Positions 44,341-56,047 of a stretch of DNA of 64,000 nucleotides are shown piece by piece; the stretch's first letter is position 1, and every line of letters starts with the position of its first letter. The translations under genes and the position numbers were made by a program. The notes beneath the pieces are model-generated. The model had not been told where the DNA came from. It saw only the letters and a program-made list of their open reading frames with translations, and did not search any database. The stretch comes from Sipunculus nudus (Eukaryota > Annelida > Sipuncula > Golfingiida > Sipunculidae), in assembly GCA_026874595.1 (NCBI GenBank), contig CM049319.1, positions 54,730,917-54,794,916 of the forward strand, given 5' to 3'.

Positions 44341-46740
44341 TTATGGTTTTTGTTTTGGTTTTCATTAACATTAGCTGCCAATATAAATTTCTTTGATAAC
44401 TGCTAAAATTCATGCACATCTAACATATTGTGTGCTCAAATCATGCTCATTCACAAGTCTTGGAGAACATAGGTCCCATTGACTTTATTTTTTTATGTCC
44501 AAGGAGCCATTACAATGACCTCCCTTTACTTTAGCTAAGACATTTTTTTATATCAAACATTTAAGAATGATGCCCTGTCTGACTTTCTGGGTGCTCAAAA
44601 TTAGATTTGCTGCTTGTACCTCACAAAATACAGATCAGCATGACCCAGTTTCAATTGTTGACGGAGATTTAGGGTTGACCTAAAATTTTATGTGAGAAGA
44701 TTCTAGGTCAAACTATAATGATTTGTACCAATCTGACTTTCAGTGTTAAATTCGTGCGTTTCCTTTAGCTCACAGCATTAAGATTACAGTGATCTAGTTT
44801 AGGGAATCGACAAAAACTTTCCAAAGATCTCTGGGTGTTATGTTAGAATGCTCTTAGAACCTAATTTCAGGTTTCAAAGAAGATTTATCCAGAACTTCCC
44901 TGGATGTTAGTTAAAATATTCTAGGGTTTAATGACACCATTTGAACCCAGTCAGACTGTCTAGTGTTCAAGATCATCTTTAGCCCTGTACCTTGCAGAAT
45001 ATATGTCATGATGAATTAACTTTAGATTTCCTTGAAGATATTTCCAGAAGCTCCTATGTTGCGTTAGAGGATTCTGGGCCTATTAGATACTATAAGTACC
45101 AATCTGACATTCAGGGTGCACAAATAATTTTTTTTTTGTTCCTATAGCTGGTAGAATATAAATCACAGTGACCAAATTTCTTGTTTTTAAGAATAATTGC
45201 CTAGGCAAATGACGTACAGTCTGCTGAGCTAAAAGAACAACAAACATGAAAAAATTACAGAACTTGAGACAAATCCAGAGCAAAAGATGTTCTGCCAGTG
45301 GAACAATCGCATATGCCAACAGGCTGTGTTGTTGGTGTTATGAAATAAATATTTAAATCAGTGTTACAACCTTTAGGGAACTATTTGAACAGTTCCAGGT
45401 CTTGGTGCTCGGATATGTGTCAAATTTCACAACGTATAGGTTTCATTTTTTACTCTTATATTAAGGTATCTGTGAAAGACAAAGGCGCACATTGAAAACT
45501 CCTGTTCTTGTTAGCAATATTTCTCTTGACACCCAAACAACTAAGGGATCTGGTTAGTTTCCACCATCAAATAATAAAATTAAACTTGAAGCTTTCCTCA
45601 GAAAGTGTCCAGTGAAATATTTTTTTACTCAGAAAGACCTGAGTGTACACTAGAATAGTGCAGGTTGGTAAATATTCCCTTAAGACACGGTCAGAAAATG
45701 GAATGCTCCCACATCATCCTGAATTAGTCTCTGATCACGAAGAGGCGGATGTCACAATATTTCCTCTTGTCCTCTTTTTGGGTAAGAAATGAGCTGAAAC
45801 AGATCGTTATCATCGCTGGTAAAACAGATGTGCTTTTACTTGTATTGTGCTTTTCACATCTGTTTGTGTCAAGTGGACTTAATGAACTGTAGCTCAGAGG
45901 GAGAACTGGAGACAAAAACGAGGTAAATTCAAATTCATGATCCGACAGAAGAGTAGGCAAGCTTATATTTATGTTTTTCCAGTCATTCATGTCTTGACTG
46001 GAAATGGCGTTACTAGCAGATTTGTACCACTGCACCAAAGCAACAACTATAAAGCAATTGTCTACAATATCCTTTCTTAGAGATTTCAGACGGATGAATG
46101 GAAATATACAAGACTGTGCAATGCAGAAAAATACCTTGTTCAGGTACTTAACCGTGGAAATCATAGCAACTGTCGAGCATTTGCGGTACACAATGTACCA
46201 TCAACGAACAGGAACTTCATTTCATGATCTACTACCAACAAACAATTCTAACCAGGGCCGTACCTTAAAGCATTCTATAAGACATACATGTATGTTTGTA
46301 GAATATTTCTCTAGTGTGTATGGCCTTGCAGGAAGCAGAGACTTCCCTGCTTCATATTCTGCAAATTTCAAGCAAGTAAAATGCGCCCTTGTAAAATCGA
46401 AATGTTGAAAGTTGCACACAATAAACGTGAATAAGTTATGATGGACTTGGTACTCATTAGATATGAAACTTGCATGCAAAGAGATTTGTATTATCCGTCG
46501 ATATATGTTGATTTCCTCAAATTCTTTACATCAAACTTTTTGTCAATGTAGCTTGAGTTCTAAGTATGTTACGTTAAATGTTAAGTCACTCTGGCATATT
46601 GACAGCCATGCTAAATGTTGTCATTATCAAATACTTTATCGACCAAATAATTTCAAGAGATACCTTGACCTTGAAGACCCCCAAATCAATCACCAAGCTG
46701 CATTCCTTGGTAAATTTGGGATGATTCAATGACATGGCCG
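44341..46740. other. Foldback centre: degenerate repeats and unexplained open frames
   Basis: 44.6-45.2 kb has three to four diverged units of about 170-200 bases (TTTAGCTC..AGAT.ACAGTGA.C type phrases). 45724-46191 (minus) is open for 155 codons and 46004-46408 (plus) for 134, overlapping each other. Neither shows a domain I recognise. A 10-bp inverted repeat TTTCCAGTCA/TGACTGGAAA lies at 45976-46004. Confidence 0.4.
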
Positions 46741-47905
46741 CCATATCGGAGCCATATTGAATTCCACTTTAGCCTGAAAAGATACCGGCCAGATGATAAT
46801 TTTGGTAGTTTTTTTACCATTGAAAATTTAACAAAAGAAAACAAAATCAATCTTGTCTCGATTCTTTAGTGAGTTACTCATGATTCAATTGTGCAGCTGC
46901 TATATTGGTAGCCATAATGGTAACCATGTTGAATTTTACCATAATCCAATACGGTATTGTCTTAAAAATTGTTTCAATAGATCCTTTAACCCTTAAAAAA
47001 TAGGCAAGACATCAAAATATCATCCCCTACCTTAACTCTTGGATAGTCGGACATGGTTGTACAGTGGCCGTAATGGCAGCCATATTGAATATCACGAGAA
47101 CCAAATCCGGTATTTTCTTGAAAAAGTTTTAAATAGATTCTTTGCCCCTAAAAAACATAGGCAAACACTTAAATATCAACCCTTACTTTGATTCCTTGGA
47201 TTGTCATACATTATCCAATGGTTCATTGGTTGCTCTCTTTGCAGCCATATTAAATATCCTCTTAACCAGAAACAGTATAATCTTGAAAATAATTAAAAGA
47301 GACGCCTGGGCCCTAAAAACATAGACGATAACACCAAAATCAACCCTCTACCTTGATTCCTTGGCTTGTTATATGCGATTCAATGGTACGGCGGCCAAAT
47401 TGGCAGCCATATTGAATATCACCGTAACAATACACGGTTTTGTCTTGGAAATGGTTTCAATAGATTCCTTGACATTGAAAACATAGGCACACACGGCAAA
47501 ATCATTCCCCTACCTCAATTACTTTTTGAGTTATGTGTGATTTTATGGTACAGCGGCCATAATGGCAGCCATATTGAATATCACCGTAACCAAATACGGT
47601 TTTGTCTTGGAAATGGTTTCAACAGATTCCTTAGCATTAAAAACATAGGCAAACACACCAAAATCATTCCCTTACCTCAATTACATTTTGAGTTATGTAT
47701 GATATAATGGTACAGCGGCCATATTTGGCAGCCATATTGAATATCACAGAAACCAAGTACGGTATTGTCTTTGAAATGGTTTCAGAAGATTCCTTGACCC
47801 TGAAAACATACGCCAAAACACCAAAATCATTCCCCTACCTCAATTACTTTTCGAGTTATATATGATTCAATGGTTCGGCGGCCATATTGGACGCCATCTT
47901 AAAAT
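46741..47905. repeat. Foldback right arm: about six ~160-bp units
   Basis: GGTTTCAATAGATTCCTTGAC and variants recur near 46970, 47130, 47290, 47450, 47612 and 47785. Each unit carries GGCAGCCATATTGAATATCAC or a variant, i.e. CCATATTG/CCATnTT words that resemble YY1 sites. Confidence 0.85.
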
Positions 47906-48039
47906 TTCACCCTTTTTGCCCACGATCCAGGATGTCTACCCAAGTTTTTTTTTACTCCCATAAGGGTGTCCTACCTGGATCAGAATCAAAATAAGGGGAC
48001 ATATAATTGCACACAGGACCCCCCTCAGCCCCAGGACTA

Positions 48040-48227
48040 CTATATAATTAAGATTTTAAATAAAAAATGAACATAGCCATTTTGCTTTATTTGTCTCATG
48101 TCTACATGATTGATTTTAGGCTGAATTATGGAGATTGAACTGAGTCATTTTACCATATATCTTAGCTGTGTGAAGCAGTTACATCTTGCCACCAGTTTAT
48201 AAGTATCTAATACATCACGCCACTGGA
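48040..48227. other. Right flank of the foldback element
   Basis: AT-rich. Nothing recognised. Confidence 0.5.
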
Positions 48228-48560
48228 CATTTAGATTTCAGGTTAAAAAGCTTGGCAGACTGCCATCTATTTCAGATTTGGCAACAGGCCAAAGGTTAGT
48301 CTGTTTATAGCTTTGGCAGACTGGCAACTGTGTCAGATTAGGCAACAGGTCAATAGTTAATTCAGTGCAGCCAGGTATAGGTCAAGTGTTCACTCAGTGC
48401 AGTAGCTGCATTCTAATTAAAGCTTTGGCAGACTGCCAACCGTATCAGATTTAGCAAAAGGTCAAGAGTTCACTGAGTGCAGCGAGGTACAGGTCAAAAG
48501 TTCACTCAGTCTAGCCAGGTGCAGGTCAAGAGTTCACTCAGTGCAGTAGCTTGAACCAGT
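48228..48560. repeat. Repeat array with TTGGCAGACTGCCAA palindromes
   Basis: Three units open with TTGGCAGACTG(C/G)CA at about 48252, 48313 and 48424, followed by TCAGATT(T/A)(G/A)GCAA and (A/C)AGGTCAA. A shorter sub-unit, AGGT(A/G)CAGGTCAA(A/G)AGTTCACTCAGT, is duplicated within the last part. Confidence 0.8.
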
Positions 48561-48689
48561 AATTTGTCACAGTTTACTTGGGGCAACTGTCTTTCTCACC
48601 TAAGCCTGTTCAGCCCAGTGCACCAAACTCAAGTAGAGTTTGATGTATTGGCCTGATATTTTGACTTGTCTATCCGTCATTGATGGCTT

Positions 48690-49000
48690 TCTCCTTCACA
48701 AGACAGGTGCGCCACCTACAATGACTTTTGCACAGTGTATGTGCCTGCTTATTTCTCCAGAGGAATTTGATATATCAGCCTGAAATCAGGCATATATATA
48801 CATATCGGATTCCTTTATCGTGTTCAAGACTGGTGGCACCACCTACAATAATTTTTGGACATCGATGTCCCTGCTTTTTTCTCAAGAGGGGTTTGACATA
48901 TCAGTCTGAAAATGTATCATATGTATATATCTCTGATAGCTTCGTTGTATACAAGACTGGTGGTGCCAGCTACAATCATTTTTGTGTTATGTGCACCCAT
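48690..49000. repeat. 127-bp tandem repeat, three diverged units
   Basis: AAGAC(A/T)GGTG(G)..CC(A/G)CCTACAAT recurs at about 48700, 48826 and 48953. Each is preceded by a GATATATCAG/GACATATCAG phrase. The core GGTGGCGCCACC-like palindrome links it to repeats at 14.6, 34.3 and 59.96 kb. Confidence 0.8.
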
Positions 49001-49427
49001 GCAAGAATTTCAGTATTGGTGTTTGTCTAATTGGTTCTTGTTCAAAATGTTTAGTACTTGCATTGTTCACATACATGTTACACATGTACTTGAAAAGTAA
49101 TGGTCCAGCATTGAAGCATTATACCTGGTGTCTAGCCCATTGCACAGGTTCTCATTAGGCCTGTAGGCCTTGTTTTACTTTTTTTTTTGTATTTTCATTT
49201 TTCTTAATTGACAACAGTCCTTTTGTCAAAGCTAATGTAAAGGTCTATCGCCGATAGCCTAAAAGTTTTATTTAGCCGAATATCATAGATGTTGTATTCG
49301 TGTCAACATATCAATATAATGATTCTGGTCTTATCAGGTAGCGCTATGATCGTTTTGTTTTAGAATCGTTCATGCACATGATAAGTAAAGAAAAAAAAAA
49401 CGGGCTGTGCAGTGATATGAACAAAAC
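49001..49427 (+). other. Upstream flank of the chitobiase-like exon
   Basis: No TATA box could be placed with confidence. The sequence just before the ATG is ACAAAACATGG, a fair initiation context. Confidence 0.4.
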
Positions 49428-49556
49428 ATGGTTTATTTAAGCAAAGAGCGCCTTTTCATATTTGTTGTATGTGCACTTACTGTTGCATATGCCATGAACT
49501 GTCCTTGTATGAATGTGTCATGGTGTCAGACGATAACTCGGGTACCAAAACGAGAG
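49428..49556 (+). CDS. CTBS: Probable first exon of di-N-acetylchitobiase (partial)
   Basis: Forty-three codons. MVYLSKERLFIFVVCALTVAYA is a good signal peptide. It is followed by CPC-x5-C-x2-I-x6-E, the same cysteine spacing and proline positions as I recall for the mature N-terminus of vertebrate lysosomal chitobiase. The frame reaches a fitting donor, GAG|GTTAGT, at 49556, phase 0, where a Val-Phe-Val-Phe-type exon 2 would be expected. Chitobiase is a GH18 hydrolase that trims the reducing-end GlcNAc from N-glycan cores in lysosomes. The catalytic domain would lie in later exons, and none was found up to 64000. So either intron 1 exceeds 14 kb or this is an orphan exon copy. Confidence 0.55.
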
Positions 49557-49840
49557 GTTAGTGGCTGGTACGTAAAAAATAGCGAAACAGCTCAGCTCAG
49601 ACCCAACAGTTATATATTAAAAGAACCTATACGGTTAGCCCATAAGAATGGACTATATAATTTTCCTTTTTTAGTGACTGACGCAATGTGGAGTCCATAG
49701 ATTGCACCTGCAGTTAACTGTGTATAACCCTCCATACACAACTGTGAGATTCAACATATACCCATTGATTAATGTTCAGTGCATCTATGTGTATTTTATA
49801 TTTGACCACTGTAAAAGTTACTGTTCTATTCTGAGCACTA
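49557..49840 (+). other. Start of the presumed CTBS intron 1
   Basis: The frame stays open for another 47 codons after the donor without resembling GH18, and is taken as read-through of the intron. Confidence 0.45.
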
Positions 49841-49842
49841 TT

Positions 49843-50130
49843 TTACGGTGGCTGATTGAGTACACAGAAATAAAAAGATCTCCAGATTACATCTCTGCAG
49901 AAAAAAACCTCGAGATATTAAGTTGGGATTTTGAAATGTTAAGTCGTGATCTCGAGATATTATCTCTAAGTCTCAACAAAACATTTCACAAAAAAAATTA
50001 TTTTGATGCAGAAAAAAAAATTATCTCGAGATTATCTCGAGATGTTAAGTCGATGATATCTCCAGATCAAGAGACATTTTCTCGAGAAAATAAGATGACT
50101 TACATACGGTGGCTCATTTAATTGACGTAA
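49843..50130. repeat. CTCGAG-palindrome repeat block
   Basis: ATCTCGAGAT-type palindromes occur at about 49909, 49951, 50023, 50034 and 50082, interleaved with GATnTTAAGT. The block is bracketed by direct repeats ACGGTGGCT(G/C)ATTT-like at 49845 and 50106. A diverged inverted relative is at 50540-50630, with another CTCGAG at 50565. Non-coding. Confidence 0.75.
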
Positions 50131-51716
50131 ATATAAACAAAGTTTATCCTATATATGACGTCTGTCAAATTAACATAATCCCTTGAACCTTTAATAAAAA
50201 TGAGCCAATCCCAAAAGGGGTATAGGTTGTGCCTATGGTTTATATCCACGTGTTATAACATGGGTCGCAGGGGCGCAAAAATAGCCACCAGTCAGCCTTG
50301 TAGTAATCCCGAAGGCAAACTGGAGACAGTCCCACTAAATCTTCATAGAGTTCGTAGAATCCTGACACTACTGCAATTATCGGATGGGTCCAAAACTGAC
50401 TCACGTTCTTCCGTGTCTGCTGGAATTTTTCTCTCTCCTCCCTTTCTGCTCTAAACACAGCCCCTAATTTATAGCTTCTCGTCCCAAAGCCTAGAAACTA
50501 CTATTTCACGAACAATCTAAAGAACACAACAAGACACACGCGAGATATTACTTCGATATATTATCTCGAGACATCTTGATAATTTTTTTCTGCTTCCTAA
50601 TTTTTTTCAAGATTTCAAGATAACATTGGGGAATTATGTGAACATTGGAATATGTTAAAGCCATAGGAAATATTTTATTCCAATTCATTTCTAAGAGTAA
50701 CAGGTCGTGTCGTGCTAAAACCCGCGTTATTCCTTTGGTGGGCCGGCGACGCAAAGGTCGGCGGCTACTACACGTTGATACATAGACCCGGTTGGATCTA
50801 ACAATTCTGCACTATAAAGGCCTCAGCGTGGGAAAGGGTGTCCATTTCGTCCTATGTTGAATCTGTTGGACAAACACCCGTCCATTAGGTCGAACATATA
50901 GGACGCCGGGGCCCAGATCTCCAGATGTTAAATTAATTTTAATTGTAAAATATATGCCTGTCATTTTGTAAAAGGCCCGAGGTTCTCTTGGTCACACAAA
51001 CAGCCTTGAAGACCTCTATAACAGAAGCCCTATGGGTATTTGGCACAATTTTTTATTACATTACCTTACAATACATGCCAACTAATCTTATATATCATAA
51101 GTCGGGTCAAACAGATTCTCCGTATATGTACAGAAGTTATATCATAAAAAAAAAGTAATTAACTCCCTAGGTAGCCCTATACTTTAGTATAACTCACATC
51201 TGGCAAGATTAACATGACATCATAAAACTCTGTATGTGACAAAGAATAAAGCATATCTTAAAAAAATAAAATCAAATGTGTTGTATACATTATTATTTGT
51301 GCATTCTTGAATAGTACGAATCACCACCATGTGCTGCCATCTGACGAGATTTATTGAAACAAATACAAACCCAGGTGCTTTTTGTTGGATTTCCTTTCAA
51401 CCATTTGCTCTTGAGATCAAATATCAAAGACCAAAAAGGCTGTATTTAGGAGGGGAGTGCTTTAAAAATTACAGAGGCAGTTGCTGGGTAGAATATTTAC
51501 AAAATTTTGTCACACCCAATTAACATGCAAAACCGGTACAGTTAATTCCCTGACTGGGCAAACAAAATAAAAAATGCCTTCAGAATACTGATTGTTTGAG
51601 CTATATCTTTGGAAATATAAACACTCAGCCCGGTATTTACTTGCCTTATTTGTAGAATTTATTGGATTTCACGCCTACAATGGTTACATAATAATGGACA
51701 GCTATATTTATTTGTA
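50131..51716. other. Intergenic or intronic, no gene recognised
   Basis: Apart from the repeat remnant at 50540-50630, nothing supportable was found. Open stretches are under 85 codons. Confidence 0.5.
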
Positions 51717-51868
51717 TGATGATGTTCGTCCTTCCCTTTGCGAAGATGATGATGATCAAGGTATTGTAGTTGATCCAGCTTTGTGTGTCGGGGATGACTT
51801 GTCAGGCCAATCCGAGCACGGAAGAACCTGGACACATTTGATCGGTGGTTGCAGTCGAGGTAAAGAAT
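51717..51868 (-). repeat. LINE 3'-end unit, solitary degenerate copy
   Basis: Minus-strand translation contains RFFRARIGLTSH, as in the C2H2 finger of the LINE at 57.4-59.2 kb. The cysteines are lost (SNVSRFF), and the terminal TTCGCAAAGGG(A)(T/A)GGACGAACATC follows. One unit of the 183-bp family. Confidence 0.8.
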
Positions 51869-53440
51869 AGCGGCCAACTTCCTATAAAGAGGCTTAGAAA
51901 CCAGTGTTACCTCAACCGGAGGTATAACAAAACACAAACCTTCATTTTCATAAAGGTAGTCATCTCTTCATTAAAAAAAAAAAGATGGTGGCTTTTTTTT
52001 CTTTGGCGTATTTATGGACCCTTTTTCATGGCAACCTCTCAACGATTAGGTGAAGTGAATTATTTCACTTTTTTCTTAATATCTTAATTATTATTAATGA
52101 TAGGAACTTGCAGTTTTCACCAAAATGTAACATTCATTTACAGATTTGAAATACAGAAAAATATTATAAAAAAAATGTGATAGCTGCATATTGATTATGA
52201 TATTTAATGTAAATTTTATTTTAAAATTGGGTATAAATGCAGTTACATTTTCTGTAATTTTGCAAATGTATAAAAAGGAGCCACAAAGTGTGATCAGATG
52301 GAAAGACCAACTATTGAGGAATAAATTAATATTAAATATGCCAGGGTTAATGGAGTATATTGTTATAAAATAGACAGAGATAGATTAATGCAAATTAAGT
52401 CCATGGGAATAGAATTATCAGTGCATACAAACAAGACTTAAATGCACTGATTTCTGTGCATGCTTTGTAGTGTATACAATTATGTCTAATTGTTGGCTCC
52501 TGTGGAATTTTCATATAGATTTTTGCAAACATATTTTTTAATAATTTGGATGAATGGAGGCCACATTAAAACCAGAGTAATATATCATAAAACACAGTCA
52601 TTTAATAAGGTTTAGGCAAAACATTTATATCATCGTCAACAGAAACCTTTTCTTGGTTGATTCTAAGGTAATCATTCCTGTAGAATCAATTTCTGTTTCA
52701 AAAAAATTTACTGTTTTTGTCTTATCAGATAATTTGCATAAATTTGTATATTTGAATGAATTAGTGGAATGGATTATACAATAAAAAAATCTATTGATTA
52801 TTTGGCTTTTATAGAAAGAATAAAGTATTTCGTGTACAAAATATTCAAATTTGATAAGATATAACGTATGTCTTTATAAATCTTATATATTTTATTTAAT
52901 AAAATGCAGACAAATTATGCATATTAAACAAATTTTCGAGATTAGGGTTAAGTCTTGTCATAAAGAAACATCATGACGGAAACCGTTGCTTAATAAATTA
53001 TTTATTAGCGGTACTTTTTTATTTTAAAGCAAGTGTACATATTTGCGTCTTTTTATTTAATAATTACAATTACATTTGCATGTTATTTCCAGGGGAATAG
53101 CGATGCTTATTTGAATTTTTTAACTGAATTATATTTAGAAGCATATACTTTTATTAAGTGTGATAAAATGGTTTGTCTAATTACTTGGGTAGTTGGTCCT
53201 CTCTAGACATGAATAATAACTAATAACTAATAATATCTTATTGGTCGTCCCCTTCCAAAGAATTAAAACAATTATTATACATTAATTATATAAATCATTT
53301 GCATATATAATAACAATGGGTCGAATCATGAGTTTCGTGGAGGTTTTGATGCGTATTACATAATACCTCATCCATTGGTGATCAATGCCAAGAATTCAAG
53401 GTGGCGCGTTTTAATTGGTCTTACCATCCAGTAGACCACT
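51869..53440. other. AT-rich, nothing recognised
   Basis: Very AT-rich between 52.0 and 53.3 kb. No exon or repeat identified. Confidence 0.5.
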
Positions 53441-53449
53441 AAAAATACC

Positions 53450-53700
53450 AGTATCTGATGTTCGTCCATCCCTTTGCGAAGATGACTATGATGTTCAAGG
53501 TTTTGTAGCTGATGACAATTTGTGTGTCCCGAGATGACTTATCAGGCCAATCCGAGCACGGAAGAACCTCCCACATGTTGGACAGTTGCCATCCTCGCTT
53601 TTCGAGTATCTGATGTTCGTCCATCCCTTTGCGAAGATGACCATGATGATCAAGGTTTTGTAGTTGATCTAACTTTGAAGTGTAGGGGCATATGTAGCAA
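53450..53700 (-). repeat. LINE 3'-end units, about 1.5 copies
   Basis: The minus strand encodes EDGNCPTCGRFFRARIGLI and then SHLGTHK, a complete C2H2 finger (C-x2-C-x12-H-x3-H). The flanking AAGGGATGGACGAACATCAG sequence occurs twice, near 53455 and 53615. Confidence 0.85.
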
Positions 53701-54700
53701 ATTCGTCCTGAGTAAATTTTGTTTGTAAAAATGTGACACCCCATGCATTTTTGATCTTCATCTTTCTATGAAACCTTAAAAACATGGTGCCAATTTTTTT
53801 AATCAGTTTTGACATGGCTTTCAGCTTGTATTAAAATAGTATTTAAAATGTTAAATTAATAAACTTTGACCGAAACATAAAAAAAGTAAGCTGGAACAAG
53901 AGGATAGGAAAGGTTCTTTTTGGAATGTATTTAGATACTGTACACACAAACTTAGTTCTCTGACTAGTTTGGGATTGTCTTAAATTATTTTTTGGTTATA
54001 TTAAATGTACCTATTCACATACCAAGTATATTTGATAAACACATACAGTGTTAAATGCCTAATACACATAGCTTGATTTTTTTCTCCTTAAAATATGATG
54101 GTATCTGCTAATATTTTATTGTAAACCATTTGAGTACTCCTGTACACAAGTGATGTTAGGTTTGCGAGATCAGTGGTACAAATGTAAACATAGCGCGCAT
54201 GCCACCTGGCGGCCAAATCGCGCTACTTTACAAAACAAGATTTTCTCAATCATTCCAATAGTGTATCTTTTTTTATCTTCCATATCATTTCTCCTTGTTT
54301 GGAGTTGTGCACAGACGACCTCTAGTTATGGTCTTTTTACAGTACACAGACACATGTGGACTGTGTTTACTCACACACAGAACCATAACAACGATTGAAA
54401 CAGGTGAATTGGAAATTGTAAGTCCTTGTACAGGGATGGTTTTGCAAAACTAATGAACAAATGGCATGAGATAATTCACATACTGTTGCAAATGTTTATG
54501 TACCTTGACAGTTTTCTTCAGGGGATAAGTGTTATTTTTTTTCTAAAAGCAATGGTAATCTCTAGTCATTTAAGCTATCCCAAAAGGTAGATAGTAACAT
54601 GTTTATTGATATTAGTCTATCTAAAAGGCATCACTCTTACTCCAAACCTACACTTCCACTACAGACTAACACGGCTATACCACTAATCATTATACTTAGT
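53701..54700. other. No gene recognised
   Basis: No supported features. Confidence 0.5.
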
Positions 54701-54745
54701 AAATATATATACACACACATATATATATATATATATAAATATATA
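54701..54745. repeat. (CA)n/(TA)n microsatellite
   Basis: Short AC and TA runs with interruptions. Confidence 0.85.
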
Positions 54746-54906
54746 AATTAATCTAATGGTTTACTGCAATTAGCAACTGCTAGAGTGCTCATTGGTATGA
54801 CATCAGAGCTATATAATCAATCAGACAGTGATGAGTGCAGCACGTTGCACGAAACTACGTAGTAGTAAAAATGTCTGACAAAATTTGATCCGTCTGTTTG
54901 TATAAT

Positions 54907-54907
54907 T

Positions 54908-55006
<99 letters not shown>

Positions 55007-55034
55007 GAGGAGAGAGACAGAAAGAGAGAGAGAT
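54907..55034. repeat. Compound (CA)n(TA)n(GA)n microsatellite
   Basis: About 14 CA, 17 TA and 18 GA units follow one another without a gap, then degenerate GA-rich sequence to 55034. Confidence 0.95.
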
Positions 55035-56020
55035 GTGATGCATTCATACACAATTGTATTTTCTTGCAAAATCATTTTAAATAAAATATTGTTTTACAAG
55101 ACACGTTTTAATATTTTATTTTAACATTTGCCAAATGAACGTATAAATAATAATTTTTTTATTTCTACTTTTTAACAAATTATTATTTAGGTGAGATCAT
55201 TAAGCAGTAAGTTGGACCAGCAGTAAGAAACACGAACTAAGCTCAGATTCTTTAACTTGGTTCCTTGAAAATTACTTTTACATTACTATAACCCAAACAA
55301 TTTTGTTATTGTTTTTATGGCCTTTATTAAAATTACAATAACCAAAAAGAAATGCAAAACCTTTAATTACATTCAAGGCATTTGTGTATTGTATAAGGCA
55401 CGTGTCATTTTGTTAGCTTGTGCAATAAATCAAAATTGTTCTTGGTCATGATTTAAAGGAAAACGAGCATTAGTTAATCAGGTATAAAATGCTTTAGTTT
55501 TTGCCTGGAGTTATTTGGTATAAATATGATAAAAATACATGGGCTCAAATCAAAGATGTACATTCCGCTGCTGCATCCGACATACCCTGCATTTAATGAC
55601 ATAACCAGTCAGATTTTATAAAATATAAGAATAGACTTTTCTTTATTCTTTATTTCATAATTCGCATTATAAATAGATAGTACAAGCTGGGTGCTACTCA
55701 TTGTCTACAGATTTCTATTTTCATGAAAAAAATGAAAGTTGTACCAGTGATCTTGCTTCGACGGATGGAACAGCCTATGTAGCCACTGTGTCATCACAAG
55801 TCATTTAAGGATAATGGAAAAGCGACAAGAATTCAACAATAACCAGCGTTTAACTTTACCATTGTTATATTTAAACTTTACCATTGGTTTTACCATAGTT
55901 TCTGTTAAGATTTGTCCGTTTTTGTTATTGTACTGGTATAACCTGAATGCCTCGGTTTCATATTCCCATAAATGTATAAAAGAAATTGGCCCACCAAACA
56001 AAATAGATTGAAAAATAGAC
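55035..56020. other. No gene recognised
   Basis: AT-rich. Nothing supportable. Confidence 0.5.
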
Positions 56021-56023
56021 CAT

Positions 56024-56047
56024 GGGGGGGGGGGGGGGGGGGGGGGG
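56024..56047. repeat. G24 homopolymer
   Basis: Twenty-four uninterrupted G. The exact length is uncertain because such runs are error-prone in sequencing. Confidence 0.9.

Larger units (their letters stand above)
43179..48039. mobile_element. 4.86-kb foldback-like element with long tandem-repeat inverted arms
   Basis: The outer ends are inverted repeats of about 180 bases at roughly 85% identity: TAGTCC(G/T)GGGGCTGAGGGG, GTGTGCAAT, TCTGATCCAGGTA, GGAGTAAAAAAAA, GGGCAAAAAGGGTGAAATT and AAGATGGC. Inside each end is a tandem array of about 160-bp units in opposite orientation, roughly four on the left and six on the right. Between the arms is a 2.4-kb centre. Long inverted arms made of tandem units are the hallmark of Foldback elements; kinship to those is inference. 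CTA flanks both ends and may be a short target duplication. No transposase was recognised. Confidence 0.75.

Noticed and set aside
42750-45233. AGCTGATTGCAAGTCATTTGAGCTG at 42752 and CTGCTGAGCTAAAAG at 45217 as the two ends of one element
   Set aside because: The right sequence lies inside the foldback centre while the left lies outside the foldback, so they cannot bound one simple insertion.
45724-46408. 155-codon (minus) and 134-codon (plus) open frames in the foldback centre
   Set aside because: They overlap antisense, have no recognisable domain, no splice context and no catalytic motif. Mentioned only as part of the element centre.
49557-49700. Continuation of the chitobiase-like frame to 90 codons
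   Set aside because: After the GAG|GTTAGT donor it stops resembling the family. Intron read-through is the better explanation.
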